18,199 nucleotides of DNA from DATCRE01 sp964235605. Its GTDB lineage: Bacteria > Bacteroidota > Bacteroidia > Cytophagales > Cyclobacteriaceae. Location of the stretch: assembly GCA_964235605.1 (NCBI GenBank), contig CAXSCR010000074.1:1-18199 (forward strand), in the 5' to 3' direction. The position numbers and the translations under genes were made by a program. The first letter of the stretch is position 1. The number at the start of each line of letters is the position of its first letter. Shown here one piece after another: positions 1 to 7,200 of this stretch. The notes beneath the pieces are model-generated. The model was not told where the DNA came from, searched no databases, and saw nothing but the letters and a program-made list of their open reading frames with translations.

Positions 1-211
1 GCACTTACGGATGCTCGAACAAATTCCCATCTCACGGATTTAGCACAGCGCGATAGAAGCGATTTCCCTGATGGTGATATCATCTGCCATTTTATCCTAA
101 GCTTTATATTCTCCTAAGTAAATACAGCAATAAATAAAAGAGTTTAGCGCAACATAGATTAATTAGGAGTAAACCATTTGCAGTTTTATGATAAGATGTA
201 ATATTTTTTTC
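1..211. other. Left-edge non-coding stretch
   Basis: I see no supportable gene here. One plus frame is open from the window edge for 38 codons and one minus frame is open across the first 90 bases, but both are short and cut by the edge. An 8-base inverted repeat, AGGAGTAA at 165-172 and TTACTCCT at 212-219, flanks the stop codon of the minus-strand gene. Its 39-base loop and lack of GC make it a weak terminator candidate. Confidence 0.4.
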
Positions 212-1519
212 TTACTCCTGGTACTTGGGAATATTAACCAAGAAGACTTCCGTTATCAACAGGGGATTACCCGATAGTGAAAACAGCGATCGACGTGCCC
301 ATAATTCTCGCACACTAGAGTTTTTCTCAATCTCTGCTTGGAAGTAATTATCGTGAACCATACTATTGAATAGCAATTCATCGTCTTGACTTAATTTTTT
401 AACTTCAAGTTCACTACGATGAAAATCGGGATGGCTGTACAGTATAGTTTCTCCAATAGGTCTATTACCAAGATTATCTAGTGCTTCTTTATTGGCATGG
501 TAGGTGGTCAACGGCATTGAGACACGCGCATACACAACGGGATTGTTTTTTCCACCTAAATAAGTTTCACGAACAAAGCCGTAAGGTGTATCGAAACTTT
601 TCATTGCTTCAATCTCATCAGAATAGAGCATGTTGGTGCCTTGCGCATTTACTTGCACTTTGAAATCATCACAAACTTTTCTTAAAGCTGTAGATAATAC
701 ATACGGTTTATGTAGCCAATCTCTTACTGATTGCGGAACAATTTCAAGTTTTATTGCTGATACTTTTTGCCAATATGTTTTTTCAGGCTTTTTAATTTCA
801 AACACGCCTGGTTTATGGGCGATCATCCCAACGCGCTCACGTCCATCGTAACGTATGCCTTGGGGTAATGCACCTTCTTCCTCGTTAAAAAAACGGTTTT
901 CATCGATAATAAACCCGGCAGATTCATAAGCCCACTGCAAATCATCAGCGTTGATATGATTAATCTGTTTTGGTAATTGTAAATAAATATTTGGATCGTT
1001 ACTATAGCGTAATACATCGTCAATATATCCTGCCCATCGCTTCCCTAATCGTTTTTGTTCCTCATAAATAGGAATAAATGAAGCTACGTGACTGATATAA
1101 GGCGTAAAGGACACTATGAAAACTTTACCGCCTGGTGTAAGCCAGTCGAAAATCTTTCGTGCGCCTTCTTCAATTTCTTTTCCTGTGAGGAAAGGAAGAA
1201 CCTGTGACATATATACTGCACTGAGGGAACTGGGAGGCATCTCAAAAGCCGGAAACTTTTCTTTCAGTGTTACTAACCTGTTACGACACTCGGTATTAAC
1301 AGAACGCCTAATCTCTAGTAGATGTTGTTCATCTATATCTACTGCTATAACTGATGCACCTGCTTCTAATGCAGGTATAGTTGCTACTCCATACGCGGCC
1401 CCTATATCCATAACTGGTTTTGTTGCCTTCGCCGAAGCATCGATAAAAGCTTTTCCGAAAGATGTAAGTTCGTAGGTAAAACCCCTTTTATTCTGAGTTG
1501 AAATAGCTGATCCCTGCAT
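212..1519 (-). CDS. Fusion protein: class I SAM-dependent methyltransferase + chorismate lyase (UbiC-like)
   Basis: A 435-residue, probably cytoplasmic protein with two domains. Residues about 15-235 are a Rossmann-fold methyltransferase: motif I VMDIGAAYG at 36-44, acidic ribose-binding strand AVDID at 59-63, and the WLTPGGKVFIVSF strand at 126-138. Residues about 250-435 resemble chorismate pyruvate-lyase, which makes 4-hydroxybenzoate and pyruvate. GFVRETYL at 314-321 carries R317, LGNRPIGE at 350-357 matches the E. coli LGKTPLGR block, and LWARRS at 406-411 precedes GNPLLITEVFL at 417-427 with E424. R317, I355 and E424 correspond to E. coli UbiC Arg76, Leu114 and Glu155; the R-to-I/L spacing of 38 residues is identical. 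About 28 extra residues (near 366-400) lie between the last two blocks. It lies 57 bp after the STAS-like gene, so the two are probably cotranscribed. The substrate of the methyltransferase is unknown; methylating the lyase product is only a hypothesis, since Bacteroidota usually make menaquinone by a route that does not use UbiC. Confidence 0.85.
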   Translation of the reverse strand: MQGSAISTQNKRGFTYELTSFGKAFIDASAKATKPVMDIGAAYGVATIPALEAGASVIAVDIDEQHLLEIRRSVNTECRNRLVTLKEKFPAFEMPPSSLSAVYMSQVLPFLTGKEIEEGARKIFDWLTPGGKVFIVSFTPYISHVASFIPIYEEQKRLGKRWAGYIDDVLRYSNDPNIYLQLPKQINHINADDLQWAYESAGFIIDENRFFNEEEGALPQGIRYDGRERVGMIAHKPGVFEIKKPEKTYWQKVSAIKLEIVPQSVRDWLHKPYVLSTALRKVCDDFKVQVNAQGTNMLYSDEIEAMKSFDTPYGFVRETYLGGKNNPVVYARVSMPLTTYHANKEALDNLGNRPIGETILYSHPDFHRSELEVKKLSQDDELLFNSMVHDNYFQAEIEKNSSVRELWARRSLFSLSGNPLLITEVFLVNIPKYQE

Positions 1520-1576
1520 AGTCTTTAATATAGTTATAGTCTTAGTATCTACCGTGGATCCCTTTTACTCCCGTTA

Positions 1577-1990
1577 CTAGTTCAATTTTTTGAACCAGTT
1601 TTTCGCAGCTTTGATATCGCCAAACATTTGTATAACCATTTCTCCGCTCTTTGCTTCAGCAGCGTCAGTGTACTTTTTTACTGACATGCTTCCAAAAACA
1701 TTTTCGGGTAACACAAAGGCAACATGATTAATACCTTCTTTTAATGCTTTGGGTGTCCATTCATCCGCTACCCAACGTGTATCTTTATCAGGTTGAACAA
1801 CGTGTTTGCTTGTATCAGCTAACCAAAGAATTTTATTGTGAATCTTCTTCTTTTCAATTAAAAAAGTTAATCCTTTATTCAAAAACGCACGGAATTGATC
1901 ACTGCTCATAAAGCCATTAAAAGTGGCAGTAATACAAGGCACAGTAGAATCATATTCAAGCGTGCCATACTTTTCTTCAAAGAGTTTCAT
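1577..1990 (-). CDS. SpoIIAA/STAS-like small cytoplasmic protein
   Basis: A complete 137-residue protein with no signal peptide or membrane segment. It shows the alternating pattern of SpoIIAA-like (STAS-type) folds common in Cytophagales: an N-terminal strand pair (residues 8-25, TLEYDS then CITATFNGF), a helix (29-48), the strand ILWLADTSKH at 54-63, a tryptophan-rich helix (DEWTPKALKEG, 76-86), the strand HVAFVLPENVFG (89-100) and a final helix GDIKAAKNWFKKL (124-136). Proteins of this type are often annotated as STAS/SEC14-like, but no biochemical role is settled and I see no catalytic residues. It is the first gene of a likely two-gene operon with the methyltransferase-UbiC fusion. The family call rests on overall pattern rather than a diagnostic motif. 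The upstream side opens on the long gene-free spacer. Confidence 0.6.
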   Translation of the reverse strand: MKLFEEKYGTLEYDSTVPCITATFNGFMSSDQFRAFLNKGLTFLIEKKKIHNKILWLADTSKHVVQPDKDTRWVADEWTPKALKEGINHVAFVLPENVFGSMSVKKYTDAAEAKSGEMVIQMFGDIKAAKNWFKKLN

Positions 1991-2203
1991 GTGTTTTTAA
2001 CTGGTTAATTAGTTTTAAAAATTATGTTTGATGCAAGGTCCATATTCGGATCTACACATAATTATAAAAATTAACCGATACCTTACACAGGTTATTAAAA
2101 GACACTCCTTAAGAATCATATTGCCGGTGCGTTCGATTTTTCAACAAAAATACAATACACTTATTAAAAATACTTGGTTTATAGGATAAATATTTAACAG
2201 ATT

Positions 2204-2219
2204 CTAAGCTTTGAGCTAG
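2204..2219. repeat. Short dispersed repeat, copy 1 (CTAAGCTTTGAGCTAG)
   Basis: The string CTAAGCTTTGAGCTAG shares the core AGCTTTGAGCT with the repeat cluster at 2837-2860. Two such cores within 650 bp of otherwise unstructured AT-rich DNA suggest members of a dispersed intergenic repeat family. The family identity and copy number elsewhere cannot be judged from this window. Confidence 0.3.
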
Positions 2220-2545
2220 AAATAAAATGTCGAAAATATTTTTTTTTAAGGATTATGTTAAGAGTATCTAATAATAACCTTACATCAATTTGTCTTATAG
2301 ATTTCTATTCGATAGACTTTTTTAGGTAGGCAAGATAGCAATCACTTTAAATAATATTGCATTTTACTGAATAAATATTTAGTGAGATGCAATGTTTGTT
2401 ATTGGACCTTGTGATATTTAACCGCAGTTAATTTCAACGTAATAGGGTTGGGTTATTATATAGGCATATAGTCATTTCTTATTTACAATGCATTCGATTT
2501 TCTATAATTGAGCAAGGTAATTTATAATTTTAGAACTAATATTAT

Positions 2546-2707
2546 CTAAATATTATTTAATCTGTGTTTACCAGTGCTAAGCAGGAACCAATAATTGGAC
2601 TCACCATTGAGATTGATTAAAGTGACGTTACAGCTAACATTCTTCATGCGCACCACCTTGCTGTCACCATTAGTGAAATGCAGTTGATATTTGTGAGAGA
2701 TTTCTGT
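2546..2707 (-). pseudogene. Possible remnant of a small protein gene (53 codons, no start)
   Basis: On the minus strand a frame stays open for 53 codons and ends in TAG at 2546-2548. It reads like real protein rather than random translation: a strand-like segment SHKYQLHFTNGDSKVV is followed by NVTLINLNGESNYWFLLSTG. There is no start codon in frame upstream of this segment. An in-frame TGA lies at 2708-2710, and the neighbouring frame supplies an ATG with open codons (MFGLLNIPEQ), consistent with a frameshifted gene. I do not recognise the family. A chance open frame of this length is possible in a spacer of this size. Confidence 0.25.
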
Positions 2708-2828
2708 TCAGGTATGTTCAGCAAACCGAACATAAATTATGTGCAATCTAATCAATTTTTGTGAATCAATTCTCTAACTAGCTCATCTTAACAGGGAAAT
2801 CGCTTTAAGTTTTTAATATCAAACTTAT

Positions 2829-2862
2829 AGCTACTGGCTGCTAGCTTTGAGCTGCTAGCTCG
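2829..2862. repeat. GCTGCTAGCT direct-repeat cluster
   Basis: The ten bases GCTGCTAGCT occur exactly twice, at 2837-2846 and 2851-2860, separated by four bases that complete a TAGCTTTGAGCT core. Each unit contains the palindrome GCTAGC or AGCT, so the cluster can fold several ways. It resembles the short simple intergenic repeats seen in many Bacteroidota spacers. It is followed by a run of T (2863-2870 region), which could give weak termination on the plus strand. Confidence 0.45.
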
Positions 2863-3339
2863 ATTTTTTAAAGTTTTATGTAGGTTACTCACATGCCGGG
2901 CTAATGTTGAGGATTTGTATTTCTTGGCCTGGTGGCATAACGAATAAGTAAAAGCTGCAGATGACAATCATCGTTTGAAAGCGAGTAAAAATGACTATTA
3001 ATCAACTATCATTTTTTTAAAAGCGATTTCACTGCTCATCTTAAAAACTGAAACAGACTAGCAATATTAAAAGCTCTCTGGTATCCTCATTTGCTTTTTA
3101 TCCTATAAAAATTTTCATCTACGGAATTTGTGAAATGAAAAAAGCCATTGCTTGAAATCCTCAGCCGGAATGGTAATGTAAGTGCTTTGACAATGGTTTC
3201 ATTTGTATGTTGAGTCACCGGGTAAAAGCATACGCCAGAAATTTATAATGAATAGGAGTGTGGTGTGCACAATCAACGTGAATGAAATTTGTTGATATCA
3301 AATCACCTTTCTTTGTGTGTTATAGAATTCTGTAATTAG

Positions 3340-3755
3340 CAAAGTAACATCTTATTAGTTGTTATGTCGTGCTTGGTTCGGAAACGAAGTAGCACTTCCC
3401 AAACCGTCGATAATCAGAAGTAGTGGGGTCACTACACAAGCAAATAAAGCAGCTTGAAACGGAGCGAAATATTTTAAAAAAGTCTTGACTATTTTCAGCT
3501 GCTGAACCTGTTTGATAATAACAAATTAATTAACAGGCTAAGAATGGATTACAAAGTAATAAACTTTGCACTTTATGTTAATCGTAGTTCATCTTATGAA
3601 TACCATATAAAGTAGCAGACCCCTAGGAGATGAATCAGTAGAAATTTTTACACTTGACTCTAGTATGTCCTAAACTTAGAGACCAAGATGATGCTTTTGC
3701 GTATTCGTCTTTCGGGTATATGTATGGTGTATGCTCTTTGAGATTCTAAAATTTA
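3340..3755 (+). mobile_element. Decayed IS3-family insertion sequence (orfA tail and orfB head)
   Basis: Fragments of an IS3-type transposase pair lie in the right order but in changing frames. At 3435-3482 the plus strand reads HKQIKQLETERNILKK, the leucine-zipper tail typical of IS3 OrfA. It runs into A_AAA_AAG at 3476-3482, the heptamer that many IS3 elements use for programmed -1 frameshifting, and the -1 frame continues VLTIFS, another OrfA/OrfB hallmark. Upstream, stop-interrupted codons read KHFPNR-like sequence, as seen before the zipper in relatives. From 3544 comes a piece like an OrfB start (MDYKVINFALYVNRSSSYEY), and at 3699-3746 YSSFGYMYG resembles the S-x-G-x-YG block. No DDE catalytic region or clean terminal inverted repeats were found, so the element is dead and truncated. 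The limits given are approximate. Confidence 0.5.
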
Positions 3756-4118
3756 GTTAGTTATTGAGTCGGCACTCATATAATCACGATTACCATATGT
3801 AGAAATCTGTCTACGCGGATGATTAAACTCTAATGACATTCAATTATTTTAAATATCCATATCAGAGATTTGATTACATAAAATCGGTGTTGAGATAAAC
3901 TCGCGCATTAAAATGACATACAACTGATGTACGCCAACAAATTAACAATTTTAAATAACTGACATTGAGTTGCTTAGAAATAAGTGGCATAAATCTCCCT
4001 AAGTTATTGTGCTCATCGGTAATCTGAGGAGTTTGCGAAGCAGTTTCATGTTTCCAATTCTTTAATTTATGGTGATGTATTTGTTATGATTGGTATAATT
4101 TTTACAATCTAGCTTTCA

Positions 4119-4418
4119 ATGTTAGAAGGGTATATTCATGCGTTAGAAATTTGTTCTGTAGAAATAAATATTGGCCAGCTAGTTATAGAAGTGTCGATAC
4201 AAAATACTTCACCCGTAATCCGTTTTGATGATCATCTTCTAGAGGAATATCACGAAAGTGGTTACAATGTTTATGTTACAGCGAGAGATAAAACTTATCG
4301 TAGAATTTGGCGCTCGCCAATAATAGATGAGACAGGAATTATTAAATGCTATAAATCAATGGAAGAGGCTTTGACAGATGTTAATGGCAAACTACGAGAT
4401 AAAAAAATTCCATTATAG
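4119..4418 (+). CDS. Hypothetical small protein (99 aa)
   Basis: A 99-residue frame starting at ATG with a stop at 4416-4418. The sequence has normal protein texture: an amphipathic first half rich in Ile/Val/Glu (residues 1-40), a central VYVTARDKTYRRIWRSPI segment (51-68) with aromatic and basic residues, and a helical acidic/basic C-terminus (KSMEEALTDVNGKLRDK). There is no signal peptide, membrane segment or metal-binding motif. I do not recognise the family. It sits at the end of the gene-poor spacer and 170 bp before the receiver-histidine kinase on the same strand, so it could be a conserved partner or a stand-alone gene. No convincing ribosome binding site precedes the ATG. Confidence 0.5.
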   Translation: MLEGYIHALEICSVEINIGQLVIEVSIQNTSPVIRFDDHLLEEYHESGYNVYVTARDKTYRRIWRSPIIDETGIIKCYKSMEEALTDVNGKLRDKKIPL

Positions 4419-4588
4419 TTACCTATCATTAAGTTAGAAGTACCGTTCCTGTACATTGTCTTAGGCTTCACATGGTGCAGTGATCCTGCTATAAATCAAT
4501 CAATGTTTAACGAACTTAGATACAAAGTATCGTTATTTGTACAATTTATAGAAAACATCTTCATAAGTTACTGCATTAATTAAGAATA

Positions 4589-5722
4589 ATGGATATAGCG
4601 ACAGACAGATCATTGAGCATATTGGTATTGGAAGATGATAACGAAGATTTTGAATTAATACTCTATGCACTGAAAAAAGATGGTTTATTGGTTGACAGTC
4701 AATGCGTTTCAACAAAAAAAGATTTTTGCTCGGCGCTTAAAAATTTTAAACCCGATGTTGTCTTATCTGACCACACCCTACCACAATTTAATTCAATTGA
4801 GGCGCTAAAGATCTGTAGGACCGATTTAGATATTCCTTTTATTCTTGTTACGGGTACCGTTTCAGAAGAATTTGCCGTCAATTCATTGAAGCAAGGTGCC
4901 GACGATTATATTTTAAAGTCAAATCTGGCACGACTTCCATCCGCCATAACCAACGCATTGAGTAAAAGGGATCTAGAAAAAAGACGAACACTAGCAGAAC
5001 AAGATCTTAGGCTTCAAAATGAAGAGCTTTCAAAGATTAATAAAGAGATGGACAGTTTGGTATACAATGTCTCGCATAATATTAGATCTCCATTAATGTC
5101 GGTTTTGGGGTTAGTTGAACTCCTTCAAAGTGAAGGAAGCGACATTAATCTTAGGGAACATTTATTGTCACTGATGCGCATTAGCATATCTAAATTGGAT
5201 GACACGCTGAGAGAAATTCTTGATTACTCTAAAAATTCAAGGGGTGAAATTAACATTACGAACATTGATCTTAATTCCCTTTTGCTGGGATACTTTGAAA
5301 ATCTAAAATTTATGGCTGGTTCTTCAGAAATAACCAAAAAGGTTAATATTAAGAGTGCAGTGACATTTTATTCTGATGCCTATAGACTCAACATCATCTT
5401 CGGTAATCTAATATCAAATTCAATTAAGTATAGAGATTTCGAAAAAAACAATCCATTTATTAATATTGAAGTAGAGATCACAGAAGAAATTGCGTCGATA
5501 ACCTTCCAGGATAACGGCATTGGTATTTCAGACAAGGCTCTAAATAAAGTATTTGATATGTTTTATCGGGCTACCGATAAAAGTGAAGGCTCAGGACTTG
5601 GATTGTATATAGTTAGAGAGGCAGTAGATAAGCTGGGAGGCACAATTAGTCTCGATTCAAAATTTGGGATCGGTACTACATTAAAAATTGAAATACCAAA
5701 CTGTAAGCTTAATAGATATTAA
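4589..5722 (+). CDS. Hybrid protein: N-terminal receiver domain + histidine kinase
   Basis: A 377-residue cytoplasmic signalling protein with no membrane segment. Residues 9-125 form a response-regulator receiver domain: acidic pair in VLEDDNED (13-20), predicted phospho-acceptor D61 in VVLSDHTLP (57-65), Thr in LVTGT (86-90), and the conserved Lys K110 in DDYILK. A coiled-coil linker (about 126-156) leads to HisKA with the H-box VSHNIRSPL (H163). The HATPase_c domain shows the N-box IIFGNLISNSIKY (269-281), the G1 box DNGIGI (308-313), the FDMFYR F-box (322-327) and the G2 box GSGLGLY (334-340), so all catalytic motifs are intact. This layout suggests that a partner kinase phosphorylates the receiver, which then controls this kinase's output. 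No partner kinase or downstream regulator is adjacent. The family assignment is secure; input and target are unknown. Confidence 0.93.
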   Translation: MDIATDRSLSILVLEDDNEDFELILYALKKDGLLVDSQCVSTKKDFCSALKNFKPDVVLSDHTLPQFNSIEALKICRTDLDIPFILVTGTVSEEFAVNSLKQGADDYILKSNLARLPSAITNALSKRDLEKRRTLAEQDLRLQNEELSKINKEMDSLVYNVSHNIRSPLMSVLGLVELLQSEGSDINLREHLLSLMRISISKLDDTLREILDYSKNSRGEINITNIDLNSLLLGYFENLKFMAGSSEITKKVNIKSAVTFYSDAYRLNIIFGNLISNSIKYRDFEKNNPFINIEVEITEEIASITFQDNGIGISDKALNKVFDMFYRATDKSEGSGLGLYIVREAVDKLGGTISLDSKFGIGTTLKIEIPNCKLNRY

Positions 5723-5894
5723 ATCATTATTGTCCGATTAAAGGGTAAAGGGTAAATATGTAATATTTCATTTGGAGAATTGAAGTAGAATTCAGCGTCT
5801 GCTTTTACAAGCGCTTTAAAATATGATATAAGTGATTACTACTTTGAGTTTGAGTTATTATCTTCCTCTAAAGGTATATGTGAAGCGCATTATT

Positions 5895-6806
5895 ATGAAA
5901 GTATTGGCGTTTGGAGAAATTCTTTGGGATGTAATCAATGGAACGGAGCATCTAGGCGGCGCACCTTTTAATTTTGCTGCACATGCTGCGCAATGTGGCA
6001 ATGAATCATTCATACTATCAAGGTTAGGAAATGACTTCCTAGGCACGCGTGCATTTCATAAAATTAAAGTTCACGGTGTTGACGCTTCACTAATAGAGTG
6101 GGATGAAAATAAACCAACCGGAATAGTCGATGTAATCCTTGATAGGGGTCAACCAGATTATACGATCCGCGAGAATGTTGCGTATGATTTTATCCATGGC
6201 GATGATGCTTTGCAATTACTTCAAGACGTGCCCTTTGATATTTTCTACTTTGGCTCACTTGCACAACGCAATCAAGCATCGGCTATTGCGCTGAACAAGA
6301 TATTATCTGCAGGTAAATTTACGCACATTTTTTATGATGTAAACTTGCGAAAATCTGGATATACGGAAGAGATTATTAAGAGATCCCTAAAGGCTTGTAC
6401 GATATTTAAGCTTAATCATGATGAAGTACGTGTAATTTCTGAATTACTAACGGGCACGTTATTATCAGACTTGGCGCTTTGTAAATGTATCAACACTTTA
6501 TATCCGAATATAAGTATTGTAATTATTACCGCATCTGAACGGGGTTGTTTTATACACGTTAAAGATGAATTAATCTATGTGCCTGGCATACCTGTTCAAG
6601 TTGTAGACGCTGTTGGTGCGGGGGATGCGTTCAGTGCAGCCTTTATGCACGTATTCGCAGCCGTTGGTGACGCACTCACCGCAGCAAGGGTGGGCAACCA
6701 ATTAGGCGCCCATGTAGCCACAAGTGCAGGGGCCATTCCTACATATTCCTTATCTCTTAAATTATTGCTAAAACAATATTTAGGAAAACCAGACGCAGTT
6801 AATTGA
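5895..6806 (+). CDS. PfkB-family sugar kinase, probably fructokinase
   Basis: An ATP-dependent carbohydrate kinase of the ribokinase/PfkB family. An upstream in-frame ATG at 5832 would add 21 hydrophobic residues, but the family begins as here with VLAFGEILWD, so I choose the ATG at 5895, giving 303 residues, a usual length. Seen in sequence: the sugar-binding GGAPFN at 21-26, RLGNDFLG at 43-50, YDVNLR at 147-152, KLNHDE at 172-177 and the C-terminal PfkB signature VDAVGAGDAF at 237-246, with catalytic base D244 in the anion hole GAGD. FGEILWD plus GGAPFN favours fructokinase over ribokinase or adenosine kinase, but the sugar cannot be fixed from sequence. It stands alone, with no sugar transporter or hydrolase next to it. 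Confidence 0.9.
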   Translation: MKVLAFGEILWDVINGTEHLGGAPFNFAAHAAQCGNESFILSRLGNDFLGTRAFHKIKVHGVDASLIEWDENKPTGIVDVILDRGQPDYTIRENVAYDFIHGDDALQLLQDVPFDIFYFGSLAQRNQASAIALNKILSAGKFTHIFYDVNLRKSGYTEEIIKRSLKACTIFKLNHDEVRVISELLTGTLLSDLALCKCINTLYPNISIVIITASERGCFIHVKDELIYVPGIPVQVVDAVGAGDAFSAAFMHVFAAVGDALTAARVGNQLGAHVATSAGAIPTYSLSLKLLLKQYLGKPDAVN

Positions 6807-6967
6807 GTGTGTTGAATAGTTAATTAATAGTTAATCGAAATTATGGGTAATTTTAAAAAGCTGCTAATTTAATTAAGCTGTTGTGGATTTTTCTATGTTA
6901 GAAAGGCTCAGTTACAAATGGTTACAGAATTAACCTAATGGAATAGACCCAAAACAGACATGATTGG

Positions 6968-7159
6968 GTGGCTTATAAAGCCTTGAACACTGGCAATATT
7001 TCAAAGAAAGATTCTAAACCAAAAATACGATATAGGCCAAACAAAAGTAATGCAAGATTCCTTGTACTTTCACCAGGTTCTTATCAACTTGACTTTCAAA
7101 AGTTGAAATTGCTTCGGTTATTTGAAGATGATAATACTAGTAGGAGTTTTTCGGATTAG
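6968..7159 (+). CDS. Doubtful small ORF (63 aa, GTG start)
   Basis: A 63-codon frame that begins with GTG. The product would be basic and polar, with a lysine-rich N-terminus and a helical LDFQKLKLLRLFEDD patch. It has no signal, membrane or recognisable domain. It lies 40 bp upstream of the HA-repeat gene on the same strand and could be a leader or a spurious frame. I keep it only because the surrounding 390-bp spacer is otherwise empty. Confidence 0.22.
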   Translation: MAYKALNTGNISKKDSKPKIRYRPNKSNARFLVLSPGSYQLDFQKLKLLRLFEDDNTSRSFSD

Positions 7160-7200
7160 AAGAATGAATAAATCATTGTAACTAAAGTAAAGAAGTATCC

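Larger units (their letters stand above)
1991..4118. other. Gene-poor spacer of about 2.1 kb
   Basis: There is no intact reading frame of convincing length in either direction. The stretch is AT-rich and full of stops in all frames. What can be picked out is a decayed IS3-type transposase (about 3340-3750, plus), a 53-codon minus-strand frame without a start (2546-2707), and short AGCTTTGAGCT / GCTGCTAGCT repeats (2204-2219 and 2837-2860). It looks like a graveyard of decayed mobile DNA rather than a functional intergenic region. An undetected small RNA cannot be excluded by reading. Confidence 0.6.

Noticed and set aside
1..91. Minus-strand open frame at the left edge with a piece (KSLLSRCAKS...EFVRASV) faintly like the Lon protease ATP-binding region
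   Set aside because: Under 30 codons, cut by the window edge, only scattered matching residues and no complete Walker A; chance is more likely.
165..219. AGGAGTAA / TTACTCCT inverted repeat around the end of the fusion gene
   Set aside because: A 39-base loop and only 8 weak pairs; not a believable terminator.
1991..4118. CRISPR array or tRNA in the long spacer
   Set aside because: No regularly spaced repeats and no cloverleaf-like sequence with a TTCRANNC loop were seen on either strand.
5832..5894. Upstream in-frame start extending the sugar kinase by 21 residues
   Set aside because: PfkB proteins begin at the VLAFGE strand; the extension is not family-like and no ribosome binding site supports it.
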